Assembly (NCBI GenBank): GCA_009783315.1
Contig: WRHI01000004.1
Span: forward strand, 1-59,456
Source of the DNA: Peptococcaceae bacterium
Lineage (GTDB): Bacteria; Bacillota; Desulfitobacteriia; Desulfitobacteriales; Syntrophobotulaceae
Direction of reading: 5' to 3'
DNA: 59,456 nt
The position numbers and the translations under genes are program-made. Below are positions 1-8,743 of this stretch, piece after piece (the stretch's first letter is position 1; each line of letters begins with the position of its first letter). The notes under the pieces are model-generated. The model was given only the letters and a program-made list of their open reading frames with translations. It was not told the origin of the DNA and searched no databases.

Positions 1-248
1 CCAGTAACAGTGCCACGTCAGGGGTTGGGGAGCGGCAGACTCCAAAAGCCCGCGTATTTTTTTCGCCTTTCGGGGGCTGCGTCGGGCGGTGAGGCGCTTG
101 GATTCTGCCGCTCCCCAACCCCTACCTCGGGACTGTTACGAGCCCACATAATATCCATCTCCATTCACCATTCGGTTGCGGGAGAACCCCGCAGTAGATA
201 TTTCTATTTATTTTTTGTCGCTTCCTGCACTTTTAAAATATGCACCCC
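1..248. repeat. Palindromic MITE-like element, copy 1 (right part; cut by the window start)
   Basis: This non-coding element appears three times in the window. Here the inner arms at 20-39 and 104-123 are a perfect 20-bp inverted repeat around a 64-bp core (40-103). The right end at 226-248 (TGCACTTTTAAAATATGCACCCC) is an imperfect inverted match to the left end of copy 3 at 59254-59275. Joining copy 3's left part to this right part gives a full element of about 356 bp that could fold into one long imperfect hairpin. No transposase is encoded, so it would have to be mobilised in trans if it moves. MITE is an inference from structure; target-site duplications were not established. Confidence 0.75.
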
Positions 249-265
249 GAAAAGCATACCCCAAA

Positions 266-294
266 TTGCTTTTTAGCCACATGTAAGCTATCAT
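266..294 (+). promoter_or_regulatory. Putative sigma-A promoter of the acetyltransferase gene
   Basis: TTGCTT (266-271) and TATCAT (289-294) are separated by 17 bp. They lie just after the repeat element, and the expected transcript start is a few bases before the ribosome binding site of the gene at 318. Confidence 0.5.
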
Positions 295-317
295 GAAAAA
301 TAAAAGCGAGGAAAAAC

Positions 318-836
318 ATGATCACCGGCAAAAACACCAGCATCCGCCCTCTAGAACCTGAGGATATTGACATACTATACACTTGGCATCTGGACCCGGA
401 ATTCTCTTTCTGGCTTAGCGGTAGCTGGCCGGAACGCATGCTCATGCGCCGGGAGGATGTTGAACAGATTTTTTATGTCGAAGACCCTTATCGGTATGCC
501 ATCCTCAACGAGTCACGCGATATCATTGGAACCATTGGTTTTGACCAACATAATATACCTGCGCGCTCAGCCCGGCTGTTTCTGGGTATCGGTGACAAAG
601 CGCACTGGAATCAAGGTTACGGGACAGACGCATTGTTGACCTTTTCCCGATACTTGTTTGAGCAATGGAATCTTCATCGTCTCAGCCTCGAAACCTGGGC
701 CGGCAATTTGAAGGCTCTGCGTTGTTACGAAAAAGCCGGTTTTCAACGTGAAGGCGTCCTTAAAGATGCCTATTACATTAAAGGAAGCTATAACGACGGA
801 ATCATTCTGGCCAAAATCGTCACAATGGGCAATTGA
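318..836 (+). CDS. GNAT family N-acetyltransferase (RimJ/RimL type)
   Basis: This is a 172-residue cytoplasmic acetyltransferase. The central NQGYGTDALL segment matches the acetyl-CoA pyrophosphate-binding loop, and the C-terminal NLKALRCYEKAGF segment is the usual signature of the RimJ/RimL (Acetyltransf_3) group. Family members transfer acetyl groups from acetyl-CoA to protein N-termini, aminoglycosides, polyamines or other amines. The substrate cannot be read from the sequence. The ATG at 318 follows a GAGG box. The gene is monocistronic, between repeat copy 1 and the riboflavin operon. Confidence is high for the fold and low for a precise role. Confidence 0.85.
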   Translation: MITGKNTSIRPLEPEDIDILYTWHLDPEFSFWLSGSWPERMLMRREDVEQIFYVEDPYRYAILNESRDIIGTIGFDQHNIPARSARLFLGIGDKAHWNQGYGTDALLTFSRYLFEQWNLHRLSLETWAGNLKALRCYEKAGFQREGVLKDAYYIKGSYNDGIILAKIVTMGN

Positions 837-938
837 TGGCAGGAAGAAGGGGAGTCGTTTCACTGCCCTTGTTGAAACCCCCCTGTAAAGAAATTATTGC
901 GCAAGATAAGGTCTATTACCGATGTTAATCATACTAAC

Positions 939-967
939 TTGCTGGACTAATAATATGTGTGTATAAT
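939..967 (+). promoter_or_regulatory. Promoter of the riboflavin operon
   Basis: TTGCTG (939-944) and a perfect TATAAT (962-967) are spaced by 17 bp. The transcript would start near 974, leaving a leader of about 155 bases before ribD. I looked in that leader for the conserved boxes of the FMN riboswitch and did not find them. The rest of the 837-1129 gap shows nothing else I can name. Confidence 0.65.
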
Positions 968-1129
968 ACGGGGAAAAGATGTACCCTCTAAAGAAGACCG
1001 CCATTATTGCCAGGATTTTAACGAACAAATGAATTCTCGGTTCGTGTTCTGAACGGGTTCTTATGATCTTCCGAAAAAACCGGCACAATTTGCAGTAAGA
1101 ATCATCAAGCGGAGCAAAGGGAGGATCTT

Positions 1130-2245
1130 ATGTTTTCATTCCATGACACACAGTACATGCAAAGAGCCCTTGCTTTGGCCGAACAAGCGGCGGGACGCAC
1201 AACCCCCAATCCCCTTGTTGGTTGTGTCATAGTTCGTGACGGGCATATAGTCGGAGAAGGATACCATGAGAAGGTCGGTTCTCCTCACGCGGAAGTTAAC
1301 GCCCTGAATAAGGCCGGAGATAAAGCGCGCGGCGCCGATCTTTATGTGACCCTCGAACCCTGTAACCATTACGGCAGAACGCCGCCCTGTACAGAACACA
1401 TCATCACCGCAGGCATCCGTCGTGTTGTTGCCGCCATGATCGATCCCAACCCTCATGTGCGTGGGCAAGGGTTGGAACGTTTGCGGCAAAACGGTATCGA
1501 TGTGGCGTCAGGTCTCATGGAAGATCCGGCCCGTATCCTTAATCAGGCCTATATCAAAGTTATTGCCACAGGCTTGCCTTTCATAACGTTGAAGACAGCC
1601 TACTCTATGGACGGAAAACAACATTCGGCGTCCATCTCCGATCCCTGGATCACGAGTGAACAATCGCGGCTCCATGTCCACCAGCTGCGCAACGCCAGTG
1701 ACGTCATTTTGGCCGGCAGCCAAACCGTGCTCAAAGACGATCCACAGCTGACCTGCCGCTTGCCCAACATACCCGACCGCAATCCGGTTCGTATCATTGT
1801 AGACGGACAGTTCATAATTCCCATCACCGCCAGAATTTGCCGCAACAACAAACCGCCCGACGCCGAATGGCCGGATCAAGTCATCATCGCGACAACTCGG
1901 CAGGCCTGGGACAATGCGCCTCCTGCACAAAAGGCGTCTTTCTCAGGCCACAACCATATCACTATCTGGGCCTACGACAGCGAACGATATGTGCCCCTTT
2001 CCCAGCTCATGCATGATATCGCCTCTCACGGTTGGAACAACATTCTGTTGGAAGGTGGAGAAATCCTGGCAAATGCCATGTTGCAGCAGCGCCTTATAGA
2101 TAAAATAGAATTTCATTACGCGCCCAAACTGTATGGGCACGCTGAATTGTTCAAACATCAGCACCCTGTGATGCTGGACAATATAGAATATTCTTGGGAT
2201 TCCGGCGACTTGCGTATTTTGGGCTATCCCAAATACAACGCCTAG
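1130..2245 (+). CDS. ribD: Riboflavin biosynthesis protein RibD (bifunctional deaminase/reductase)
   Basis: This 371-residue protein carries out two consecutive steps of riboflavin synthesis: deamination of the pyrimidine made from GTP, then NADPH-dependent reduction of its ribose side chain. The N-terminal deaminase has the zinc ligands His53 (HAE, with Glu55 as proton shuttle), Cys78 and Cys87 in PCNHYGRTPPC. The C-terminal reductase domain spans about residues 150-371, with the typical LKTAYSMDGK start. The ATG follows GGGAGG. It is the first gene of ribD-ribE-ribBA-ribH, so the whole pathway from GTP and ribulose 5-phosphate is encoded together, apart from the phosphatase step. Confidence 0.96.
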   Translation: MFSFHDTQYMQRALALAEQAAGRTTPNPLVGCVIVRDGHIVGEGYHEKVGSPHAEVNALNKAGDKARGADLYVTLEPCNHYGRTPPCTEHIITAGIRRVVAAMIDPNPHVRGQGLERLRQNGIDVASGLMEDPARILNQAYIKVIATGLPFITLKTAYSMDGKQHSASISDPWITSEQSRLHVHQLRNASDVILAGSQTVLKDDPQLTCRLPNIPDRNPVRIIVDGQFIIPITARICRNNKPPDAEWPDQVIIATTRQAWDNAPPAQKASFSGHNHITIWAYDSERYVPLSQLMHDIASHGWNNILLEGGEILANAMLQQRLIDKIEFHYAPKLYGHAELFKHQHPVMLDNIEYSWDSGDLRILGYPKYNA

Positions 2246-2328
2246 CGCTCCGACAAGTCAAATAGCCCTAAAAGCAAAACACTCGGAAATGGGCTCGATG
2301 AAGCATTATCCCGGTTTGGGAGGGGAAC

Positions 2329-3000
2329 ATGTTTACAGGAATCATAGAAGAATTGGGAAGCGTCCGGGCCCTGCGTAAGCTGCCTGATTCGGCGATGCTA
2401 ACGGTAAAAGCCGCTGCCGTCCTGGAAGGAAGCAAAATCGGCGACAGCATCGCCGTCAACGGTGTCTGCCTAACTGTCACATCGGTGGCTTCCCGGGAGT
2501 TTACCGCCGACGTCATGCCGGAAACACTGCGACGCACTAACCTCAAAGATCTTAGCGCTAACGCCTCTGTCAACCTTGAGCGGGCATTAACACTGCAAAC
2601 ACGTTGCGGCGGACACTTTGTCAGTGGGCATATCGATGGGGTTGGTGTTATCCACAGCATCAAGCCGGCAGGTAACGCCAAAATCATCGAGATCGCTGTT
2701 CCTGCCGCCATTGCCGGCATGATTATTGATAGAGGATCTATTGCTGTTGACGGCATTTCCTTGACCGTTGTCAACGCAATGCCCCAAAGCTTCACCGTTT
2801 CAATAATTCCTCATACCCTGTCACAAACAACACTGGATGCCAAAACAACCGGCAGCGCCGTCAATCTCGAAACAGATATGTTGGGAAAATATGTTGCCCG
2901 GTATATCCGCGGTATGAGCAGCGCCGATCTCACGGATAACGCCCACACTGAGAGCGCTGGTATATCGGAGGAGTTCCTTCGGGAACAGGGATACTTTTGA
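2329..3000 (+). CDS. ribE: Riboflavin synthase alpha chain
   Basis: The 223-residue protein catalyses the last step, dismutation of two 6,7-dimethyl-8-ribityllumazine molecules to riboflavin and a pyrimidine. It starts with the signature MFTGIIEELG and contains two homologous lumazine-binding barrels of about 95 residues, the second beginning near HFVSGHIDGVG. A poorly conserved tail of about 25 residues follows the second barrel. The ATG is preceded by GGGAGGGG. It lies 83 bp after ribD and 78 bp before ribBA in the same operon. Confidence 0.96.
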   Translation: MFTGIIEELGSVRALRKLPDSAMLTVKAAAVLEGSKIGDSIAVNGVCLTVTSVASREFTADVMPETLRRTNLKDLSANASVNLERALTLQTRCGGHFVSGHIDGVGVIHSIKPAGNAKIIEIAVPAAIAGMIIDRGSIAVDGISLTVVNAMPQSFTVSIIPHTLSQTTLDAKTTGSAVNLETDMLGKYVARYIRGMSSADLTDNAHTESAGISEEFLREQGYF

Positions 3001-3078
3001 CAGTGGACAGCATTGTTCTGAGAGGATGTACCCCAACGATCTGCCAACTGTCGATTGACTAATATTAGGAGGGTTCAC

Positions 3079-4293
3079 ATGTTTGATACCATTGAACAAG
3101 CGCTTGAAGATATTCGCCAAGGAAAAATGATAATTGTAACCGACGACGAAGACCGGGAAAACGAAGGTGATCTTGTGATGGCGGCCGAGAAGGTAACGCC
3201 GGAAGCCGTCAACTTTATGGCCACATATGGGCGCGGCTTGATCTGTGTTCCTATGACCGCCGAACGGGTCAAGGCGCTCCAGCTTGACAATATGGTGCGC
3301 AACAACACCGATCCCCGCGCCACGGCATTCACCGTCAGCGTCGACTGCGTTGAAAGCACAACCGGTATCTCAGCTTTTGAGCGTGCCCGAACCATTGAAT
3401 ACCTGGCTGAGCCTGACAGCAAACCCGAAGACTTTTTTCGGCCCGGTCATATCTTTCCGCTGGTGGGACGGGACGGCGGTGTCCTTGTACGGGCGGGGCA
3501 TACTGAGGGCGCCATTGATCTGGCGCGCCTGGCAGGTTTGCGGCCAGCCGGCATTCTCTGTGAAATTATGAAAGACGACGGCGCAATGGCGCGGGTGCCT
3601 GACCTGGTCGAATTCAAAAAAAGACATGGGCTGACTATGATTTGCCTCAAAGACCTTATCTTATATCGCCGCCACAATGAAAAACTGGTCGCCCGCGGTG
3701 CCGCCGCCGCCCTGCCAACCGATTATGGCGTTTTCACTTCCATTCCCTATCAAAGCTTGATCGACGGGAAAGAGCACTTGGTTCTGGTCTGCGGAGACAT
3801 GATAAACGGGGAAATCCCTTCAGAAGATCCCATTCTGTTGCGCGTACACTCCGAATGTCTGACTGGCGATGTTTTTGCGTCCCGCCGCTGCGACTGCGGT
3901 TCCCAGCTGACAGCTGCCCTGGGCAAAATCCAACAAGAACAGCGCGGCGTCTTTCTCTACATGCGCCAGGAAGGCCGGGGGATTGGTCTCATGAACAAAA
4001 TCGCCGCATACAAACTCCAGGAAGAAGGTCACGACACCGTGGAAGCCAACCTGGCTTTAGGCTTTTCAGCTGATTTACGGGAATACGGCGTCGGCGCCCA
4101 GATCCTAGCCGACTTAGGCGTCAAAAAAGTGCGCCTCATGACCAACAATCCCAAAAAAATCGTTGGTCTGGAAGGATACGGGATCGAAGTGATCGAAAGA
4201 ATACCGTTAGAAATCCCCGCTTATCCGGAAAACAACCGATACCTTAATACCAAACGTGATAAGATGGGACACTTATTGGCAATGGACAGTTGA
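3079..4293 (+). CDS. ribBA: Bifunctional DHBP synthase / GTP cyclohydrolase II
   Basis: This 404-residue fusion makes both riboflavin precursors. The N-terminal domain (about 1-200) converts ribulose 5-phosphate to 3,4-dihydroxy-2-butanone 4-phosphate and has the acidic metal site [10 protein letters not shown]. The C-terminal domain opens the GTP ring. Its zinc ligands are Cys260, Cys271 and Cys273, and RQEGRGIGL is the catalytic segment. The start is set at the ATG at 3079 because AGGAGGG lies just before it. The upstream in-frame TTG at 3055 has no ribosome binding site. Fusion of the two activities is normal in Bacillota. Confidence 0.96.
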   Translation: MFDTIEQALEDIRQGKMIIVTDDEDRENEGDLVMAAEKVTPEAVNFMATYGRGLICVPMTAERVKALQLDNMVRNNTDPRATAFTVSVDCVESTTGISAFERARTIEYLAEPDSKPEDFFRPGHIFPLVGRDGGVLVRAGHTEGAIDLARLAGLRPAGILCEIMKDDGAMARVPDLVEFKKRHGLTMICLKDLILYRRHNEKLVARGAAAALPTDYGVFTSIPYQSLIDGKEHLVLVCGDMINGEIPSEDPILLRVHSECLTGDVFASRRCDCGSQLTAALGKIQQEQRGVFLYMRQEGRGIGLMNKIAAYKLQEEGHDTVEANLALGFSADLREYGVGAQILADLGVKKVRLMTNNPKKIVGLEGYGIEVIERIPLEIPAYPENNRYLNTKRDKMGHLLAMDS

Positions 4294-4337
4294 GCAGCGA
4301 ATATCGAACATCGAACTAACAAACAGGGGGTTTCTCT

Positions 4338-4805
4338 ATGAATGTTATTCAAGGTGGCTATATTACCGAACAATTCCGTGTGGCCGTGGTGGCTGGCCGT
4401 TTCAATGAATTTATCACGAACAAATTAATTGGCGGCGCTCTTGACGCCCTTCAACGTCATGGCGTTAATGAGGAGACTATTGATTTAATTTGGTCCCCCG
4501 GTGCCTTTGAGATTCCTCTCATCGCGCAAGCAGCGGCGCAAAGCCGGCGCTACGACGCAATAATCTGTCTTGGTGCTGTCATTCGCGGCTCAACGCCTCA
4601 CTTTGAGTATGTCAGCAACGAGGTCAGCAAAGGTATAGCTGCTGTGGCTCTCAATACGGGCATACCGGTCATTTTTGGTGTTCTGACCACAGACACCATA
4701 GAACAGGCCATAGAACGGGCCGGAACCAAAGCCGGCAACAAAGGGTTTGACGCCGCGATGGCCGCCCTCGAAACTTATAACGTTCTCATTCAATTTAAAG
4801 AATGA
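4338..4805 (+). CDS. ribH: 6,7-dimethyl-8-ribityllumazine synthase
   Basis: The 155-residue protein joins the RibA/RibD-derived pyrimidine to the RibB product to give lumazine, the substrate of RibE. Family landmarks are WSPGAFEIP in the first part, [14 protein letters not shown] (with the catalytic His) in the middle and [24 protein letters not shown] near the end. Lumazine synthases usually assemble as icosahedral shells or pentamers in the cytoplasm. The ATG at 4338 follows a GGGGG box. It is the last gene of the rib operon. Confidence 0.96.
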   Translation: MNVIQGGYITEQFRVAVVAGRFNEFITNKLIGGALDALQRHGVNEETIDLIWSPGAFEIPLIAQAAAQSRRYDAIICLGAVIRGSTPHFEYVSNEVSKGIAAVALNTGIPVIFGVLTTDTIEQAIERAGTKAGNKGFDAAMAALETYNVLIQFKE

Positions 4806-4847
4806 CAAATTAACGGGAGATTGAGTGTTGGAATTATTATGATAATC

Positions 4848-4877
4848 TTGACAAAAGGGATCATTTCATGCCATAAT
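4848..4877 (+). promoter_or_regulatory. Promoter of htpX
   Basis: TTGACA (4848-4853) and CATAAT (4872-4877) are separated by 18 bp. The expected transcript start near 4884 lies after the in-frame ATG at 4882. This supports the downstream start of htpX at 4939. Confidence 0.6.
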
Positions 4878-4938
4878 ACCCATGAAATTGCCGTTGCTGA
4901 GGACTCAAGACTTATTATTTGAGGAGGTTAAGAGGTCA

Positions 4939-5808
4939 ATGAAACGAGTGTCTTTGCTTATTCTTACAAATTTTGCTATCATGGCTATACTTCTTGTGGT
5001 TTGCATGTTGCTAGGGGTCGACAAGTACCTGACAGAGGCAGGCCTCAACCTTCCTATGTTATTGATTTTTTCGGCTATACTTGGTTTTGGGGGTTCGCTT
5101 ATTTCCCTGCTGTTGTCGAAAACAATGGCCAAAAGCGCGATGAAAGTTCGTATCATCGACCGGCCGACTAATGAGACGGAGGAATTTCTCTATCAAACCA
5201 TTTCCAAATTGGCCCAGGAAGCCCGTATTGGCATGCCGGAAGTGGGCATCTATGAAGGCGAGGCCAACGCTTTCGCTACAGGCGCCCGCCGCGACGCCGC
5301 CTTGGTTGCGGTGTCAACTGGTTTGTTGCGGAGCATGAATAAGGATGAGGTTGAGGCGGTGCTTGGACATGAAATCGCCCATGTGGCCAACGGCGACATG
5401 ATTACATTGACGCTGATTCAAGGCGTCCTCAACACCTTCGTCTTTTTCTTGGCGCGTGTTCTTGGTTTTGTTGTTGATAAAATCGTGTTTCGCAACGAGC
5501 GCGGAACAGGGATTGCTTACTACATCACTGTGATTGCCGCCCAACTTGTGCTCGGTATATTGGCTAGCGTTATTGTTGCTTATTTTTCGCGGCGGCGGGA
5601 GTATCGGGCCGACGCCGGAAGCGCCAAATATCTAGGTCAGCCGAACACAATGATCAGCGCGCTGCAGCGTTTAGGCAATATGAAAACAGAAGCGTTGCCA
5701 GACTCCATGAAAGCATCCGGGATCGCTGGTGGAAAACTTTCATTTCTGTTCTCGACACATCCGCGTCTTGAAGCAAGAATTGACGCGTTGAAAAATTTCA
5801 GAGGCTAG
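4939..5808 (+). CDS. htpX: Membrane zinc metalloprotease HtpX
   Basis: This 289-residue M48-family protease takes part in quality control of membrane proteins. Two hydrophobic segments lie near the N-terminus, followed by the zinc motif H144-E-I-A-H148 in VLGHEIAHVANGD. A second pair of membrane segments follows, and the third ligand is probably the Glu of RRREYRADAGSA. The ATG at 4939 is chosen over 4882. It follows GAGGAGG, lies downstream of the predicted promoter, and gives an N-terminus (MKRVSLLILTNFAIM) and length like Escherichia coli HtpX (293 residues). It appears to be transcribed alone, between the rib operon and rpmG. Confidence 0.93.
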   Translation: MKRVSLLILTNFAIMAILLVVCMLLGVDKYLTEAGLNLPMLLIFSAILGFGGSLISLLLSKTMAKSAMKVRIIDRPTNETEEFLYQTISKLAQEARIGMPEVGIYEGEANAFATGARRDAALVAVSTGLLRSMNKDEVEAVLGHEIAHVANGDMITLTLIQGVLNTFVFFLARVLGFVVDKIVFRNERGTGIAYYITVIAAQLVLGILASVIVAYFSRRREYRADAGSAKYLGQPNTMISALQRLGNMKTEALPDSMKASGIAGGKLSFLFSTHPRLEARIDALKNFRG

Positions 5809-5908
5809 CAAAAATAGAGGTTTGCGATCTATGATCACAAGACCATAGCTATTTCCGGGGAATCCTCGAACATGAGACAAGGGAACCAGAATTCAGGTTG
5901 CATAAGAT

Positions 5909-5938
5909 TTGACAATTCTGCTTGAAATATGGTAGATT
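5909..5938 (+). promoter_or_regulatory. Promoter of the rpmG-secE-nusG cluster
   Basis: TTGACA (5909-5914) and TAGATT (5933-5938) have an 18-bp spacer that ends in GG. The layout resembles the promoters before rpoB and rpsL (TTGACA, then GG-TAGAAT). Confidence 0.55.
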
Positions 5939-6000
5939 AAGAATTGCGGCTTGTGTGATGGTTCAGCAAGTCATTATTTTGTTGCCGGGGAGGTGTTTTT

Positions 6001-6165
6001 ATGGCAAAGGGCAAAGATAGAATGGGGATAACTCTGGCGTGTACTGAGTGTAAAAATAGAAATTATCAAACCATGAAGAATAAGAAGAATGATCCGGATC
6101 GATTGGAGATTAAGAAATTCTGTAATACATGCAAGACACATACTCTCCATCGGGAAGGCAAATGA
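6001..6165 (+). CDS. rpmG: 50S ribosomal protein L33 (zinc-binding form)
   Basis: A 54-residue basic protein of the large subunit. It reads [20 protein letters not shown] and ends HTLHREGK, with two CxxC pairs (CTEC and CNTC) forming the zinc ribbon of the C+ form of L33. The ATG at 6001 follows GGGGAGG. Position directly before secE-nusG is the standard Bacillota arrangement. A tRNA-Trp gene, often found nearby in relatives, was looked for and not seen. Confidence 0.95.
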   Translation: MAKGKDRMGITLACTECKNRNYQTMKNKKNDPDRLEIKKFCNTCKTHTLHREGK

Positions 6166-6270
6166 GAAATGGGAAGCCGGATGCGAAATGCTTGAATCTG
6201 AGGCGGTTTACGTGAAACAGAATGATTGTTGTTAAGAAATAAGCGTTTATGTAAGTAAGAGGTGATGAAG

Positions 6271-6492
6271 TTGGCGAAAAAAGCGGCAGCCGTTAAGAAG
6301 GGAGCGCCCTTTAGCAAGGCGGGAAGATTTCTCCGCGAAGTTGGTTTTGAGTTGAAAAAAGTGCACTGGCCCACCCGCAGACAGTTGCTGATTTATACGA
6401 GTGTCGTCTTGGTCGCCGTGGCGATTATGGGTGTTCTAACCTGGTTGGTTGATAGCTTTTTAATGTGGGCGATGGCTTTTATCCTTCGTTAG
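6271..6492 (+). CDS. secE: Preprotein translocase subunit SecE
   Basis: A 73-residue membrane protein that clamps the SecY channel. It has a basic N-terminal part, the conserved amphipathic segment FLREVGFELKKVHWPTRRQ, and one membrane helix (about residues 40-62). The TTG at 6271 is preferred because the ribosome binding site AGAGGTGAT (about 6258-6266) is spaced correctly for it. The in-frame GTG at 6262 and ATG at 6265 lie inside that site. It is followed by nusG. Confidence 0.93.
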   Translation: MAKKAAAVKKGAPFSKAGRFLREVGFELKKVHWPTRRQLLIYTSVVLVAVAIMGVLTWLVDSFLMWAMAFILR

Positions 6493-6534
6493 TTGGGTCT
6501 GGCTGGTTTGGTTTGGGGGGAGGCTTTTTTCTGC

Positions 6535-7065
6535 ATGACGACAAAGAATTGGTATGTCGTTCATACGTATTCGGGGTATGAAAGCAAAGTGAAGGCGAAT
6601 CTTGAGAAGCGCGTCGAGTCGATGAACATGGAGGGGAAGATTTTCCGCGTCCTTGTTCCTATGGAAGACGAGGTCGAGATTAAGAACGGCAAAAAGAAAA
6701 TCACCAAGCGTAAAGTTTTCCCTGGATATGTTCTGGTGGAAATGGATATGACGGATGATTCTTGGTATGTCGTCAGGAATACGCCCGGTGTTACAGGTTT
6801 TGTCGGCAGCGGCAGCAAACCGATTCCTTTGATGGAGACTGAGGTTGCTTCTATTTTGCGGCAAATGGGCCTGGAAAAGGTGCGGGCAAAAATCGATATC
6901 GACGAGGGTCAGTCGATTCGCGTTATCAACGGACCGTTTAAGGATTTTATTGGTGTCGTTTGCGAAGTGCTGGATGAACGCGCCAAACTCAAGGTTATGG
7001 TTTCTATGTTTGGCCGCGAAACGCCGGTTGAGCTTGATTTCGGTCAGGTAGAGAAACTGTCTTAG
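6535..7065 (+). CDS. nusG: Transcription termination/antitermination factor NusG
   Basis: The 176-residue protein binds the clamp of RNA polymerase and affects pausing, Rho action and transcription-translation coupling. The NGN domain (KNWYVVHTYSGYE, then FPGYVLVEM) is followed by a linker and the C-terminal KOW domain (GQSIRVINGPFKDFIG). The ATG at 6535 follows GGGGAGG. The earlier in-frame start at 6493 adds residues not seen in the family. It is the usual neighbour of secE and rplK. Confidence 0.95.
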   Translation: MTTKNWYVVHTYSGYESKVKANLEKRVESMNMEGKIFRVLVPMEDEVEIKNGKKKITKRKVFPGYVLVEMDMTDDSWYVVRNTPGVTGFVGSGSKPIPLMETEVASILRQMGLEKVRAKIDIDEGQSIRVINGPFKDFIGVVCEVLDERAKLKVMVSMFGRETPVELDFGQVEKLS

Positions 7066-7143
7066 CAATGGACAACAGTATCACTAAGTTGATACTTGAC
7101 AATGGGGAAAGAATCCAGGTCATTGTGAAAGGGGGTGAGGATG

Positions 7144-7569
7144 GTGGCAAAAAGAGTTGTCGGAACAGTCAAACTGGCTATTGAAGCGGGCAAAGCAAAT
7201 CCGGCGCCGCCTGTAGGCCCGGCTCTTGGTATGCATGGCGTGAATATTATGGGCTTCTGTAAGGAATATAATGAACGGACAAAGGATCAGGCCGGGTTGG
7301 TTATTCCTGCTTTAATTACGGTTTACGAGGATCGATCCTTTACATTTGTGCTGAAAACGCCGCCGGCATCAGTGCTGCTGAAGAAAGCAGCTGGGGTTCC
7401 TTCCGGCTCGGCGACGCCGAACCGCGTCAAGGTGGCGAAGGTTGGCCGCGACAAGGTTAGGGAAATCGCGGAAGCTAAGATGGTTGATTTGAACGCGGCC
7501 AATGTGGAAGCGGCTATGCGTATGGTCGAAGGAACCGCGCGCAGCATGGGTATAGAGATAGAGGACTAA
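7144..7569 (+). CDS. rplK: 50S ribosomal protein L11
   Basis: A 141-residue protein of the GTPase-associated centre, binding 23S rRNA helices 43/44. It has the N-terminal [20 protein letters not shown] segment and a C-terminal rRNA-binding domain. The GTG at 7144 is chosen because it gives the standard length and [11 protein letters not shown] start, and lies about 6 bases after the GGGGGTGA box. GTG 7135 and ATG 7141 are too close to or inside that box. It begins the L11-L1 pair. Confidence 0.94.
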   Translation: MAKRVVGTVKLAIEAGKANPAPPVGPALGMHGVNIMGFCKEYNERTKDQAGLVIPALITVYEDRSFTFVLKTPPASVLLKKAAGVPSGSATPNRVKVAKVGRDKVREIAEAKMVDLNAANVEAAMRMVEGTARSMGIEIED

Positions 7570-7684
7570 TGGTTAACGGGCAATTGAGACATGTGAAAAT
7601 TATTAAGTGGGAGAAGCCTTGGTGATTTGGCGATTGAGTATTGCCGAGAAAAGGTTTTCGGAGACCACAAGGAGGAAATGTATT

Positions 7685-8380
7685 ATGGCCAAAGTGGGGA
7701 AACGGACCCAGGAATTGCGCAAGTCCTATGATCCGCTCCAATTGTTTGAACCTGAGGAAGCTATCGCGTTGGTTAAGAAGAACGCCAACGCTAAGTTTGA
7801 TGAGACGATTGAAGCTGCGTTCCGTCTTGGTATTGATACGAGACATGCCGACCAGCAGATCCGCGGCGCGATTGTGCTGCCACACGGTACGGGCAAAACA
7901 CGCAGCGTTTTGGTTTTTGCTAAAGGTGAGAAGGCGAATGAGGCGGAGAGCGCCGGCGCTGATTTTGTTGGGGCTGAAGATATCATCCAGAAAGTCCAAG
8001 GCGGTTGGTTCGGCTTTGACGTTGCTGTTGCCACGCCTGATTTGATGGGTCTGGTTGGCCGTCTGGGTAAGCTTCTTGGACCGAAAGGTCTGATGCCTAA
8101 CCCGAAAACGGGGACGGTAACCTTCGATATAGCGAGAGCTATTGCTGAGATCAAGGCCGGCAAAGTTGAATATCGCGCCGATAAGGCCGGGATTATTCAT
8201 GTGCCTCTTGGCAAAGCGTCATTTGACGAGAACAAACTGCTGGAGAATTACAAAACCATGGCCGAAGTCGTTATGCGCGCTAAACCGGCTGTCGCGAAAG
8301 GACAGTATGTCAAAAGTGTGATTGTGTCTTCGACGATGGGTCCGGGTGTGAGAATCAATCCTCTGAAATATTTGGGATAG
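7685..8380 (+). CDS. rplA: 50S ribosomal protein L1
   Basis: A 231-residue protein of the L1 stalk near the E site; in many bacteria it also represses its own mRNA. Landmarks are [16 protein letters not shown] at the start and the [18 protein letters not shown] loop in the middle. The ATG at 7685 follows AAGGAGGA. The in-frame region from 7607 reads through non-coding leader and is not part of the protein. Confidence 0.95.
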   Translation: MAKVGKRTQELRKSYDPLQLFEPEEAIALVKKNANAKFDETIEAAFRLGIDTRHADQQIRGAIVLPHGTGKTRSVLVFAKGEKANEAESAGADFVGAEDIIQKVQGGWFGFDVAVATPDLMGLVGRLGKLLGPKGLMPNPKTGTVTFDIARAIAEIKAGKVEYRADKAGIIHVPLGKASFDENKLLENYKTMAEVVMRAKPAVAKGQYVKSVIVSSTMGPGVRINPLKYLG

Positions 8381-8399
8381 TAGCCCATGGGTGAATCCG

Positions 8400-8660
8400 G
8401 AACACAAGTGTTTTAGAGGTTGAGATATAGACCAGACAACCGAATAGACCGCTGCAGAAAGCAGGAGCTGTTGGGCCGGAATCTCCGGCCAAGCTTAAAA
8501 AAGGGACCGCTGCCAAGCGCAATCTGATATCCTGCCGAGGTGGAAAAGCTCAACATTATGCTGATGAGAATCAGTGTGAAGATGTTATGTGAAACGCCTT
8601 TGCAGCCTTTGGGAGATCATGCTCAAGCAGATTTTCCAACAAGTTGCAAAGGCTTTTTGA
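8400..8660 (+). promoter_or_regulatory. L10-type ribosomal protein leader with attenuator
   Basis: The 363-base gap before rplJ holds the hallmark CCTGCCGAGGT (8531-8541) of the L10 leader known from Bacillota, which the L10(L12)4 complex binds to repress rplJL. Downstream, GCCTTTGCA (8596-8604) pairs with TGCAAAGGC (8645-8653), followed by five T. This is an intrinsic terminator that could attenuate transcription before rplJ. The exact borders and the L10-binding kink-turn were not modelled. Function is inferred from the family. Confidence 0.75.
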
Positions 8661-8743
8661 CGGAAATCAGGATTATTTGGGCGATAACATGAACACGGAC
8701 TTTTCGAGGGGACTGGTAAAAAGGAAAGGAGGGATTGTGAAGA

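Noticed and set aside
10-276. Open frame of 88 codons within repeat copy 1
   Set aside because: It lies in a palindromic non-coding repeat, has no ribosome binding site and no recognisable protein pattern.
837-1129. FMN riboswitch before ribD
   Set aside because: The conserved boxes of the aptamer were not found on reading the leader.
6166-6270. tRNA-Trp gene between rpmG and secE
   Set aside because: No cloverleaf, CCA anticodon loop or T-arm consensus is seen.
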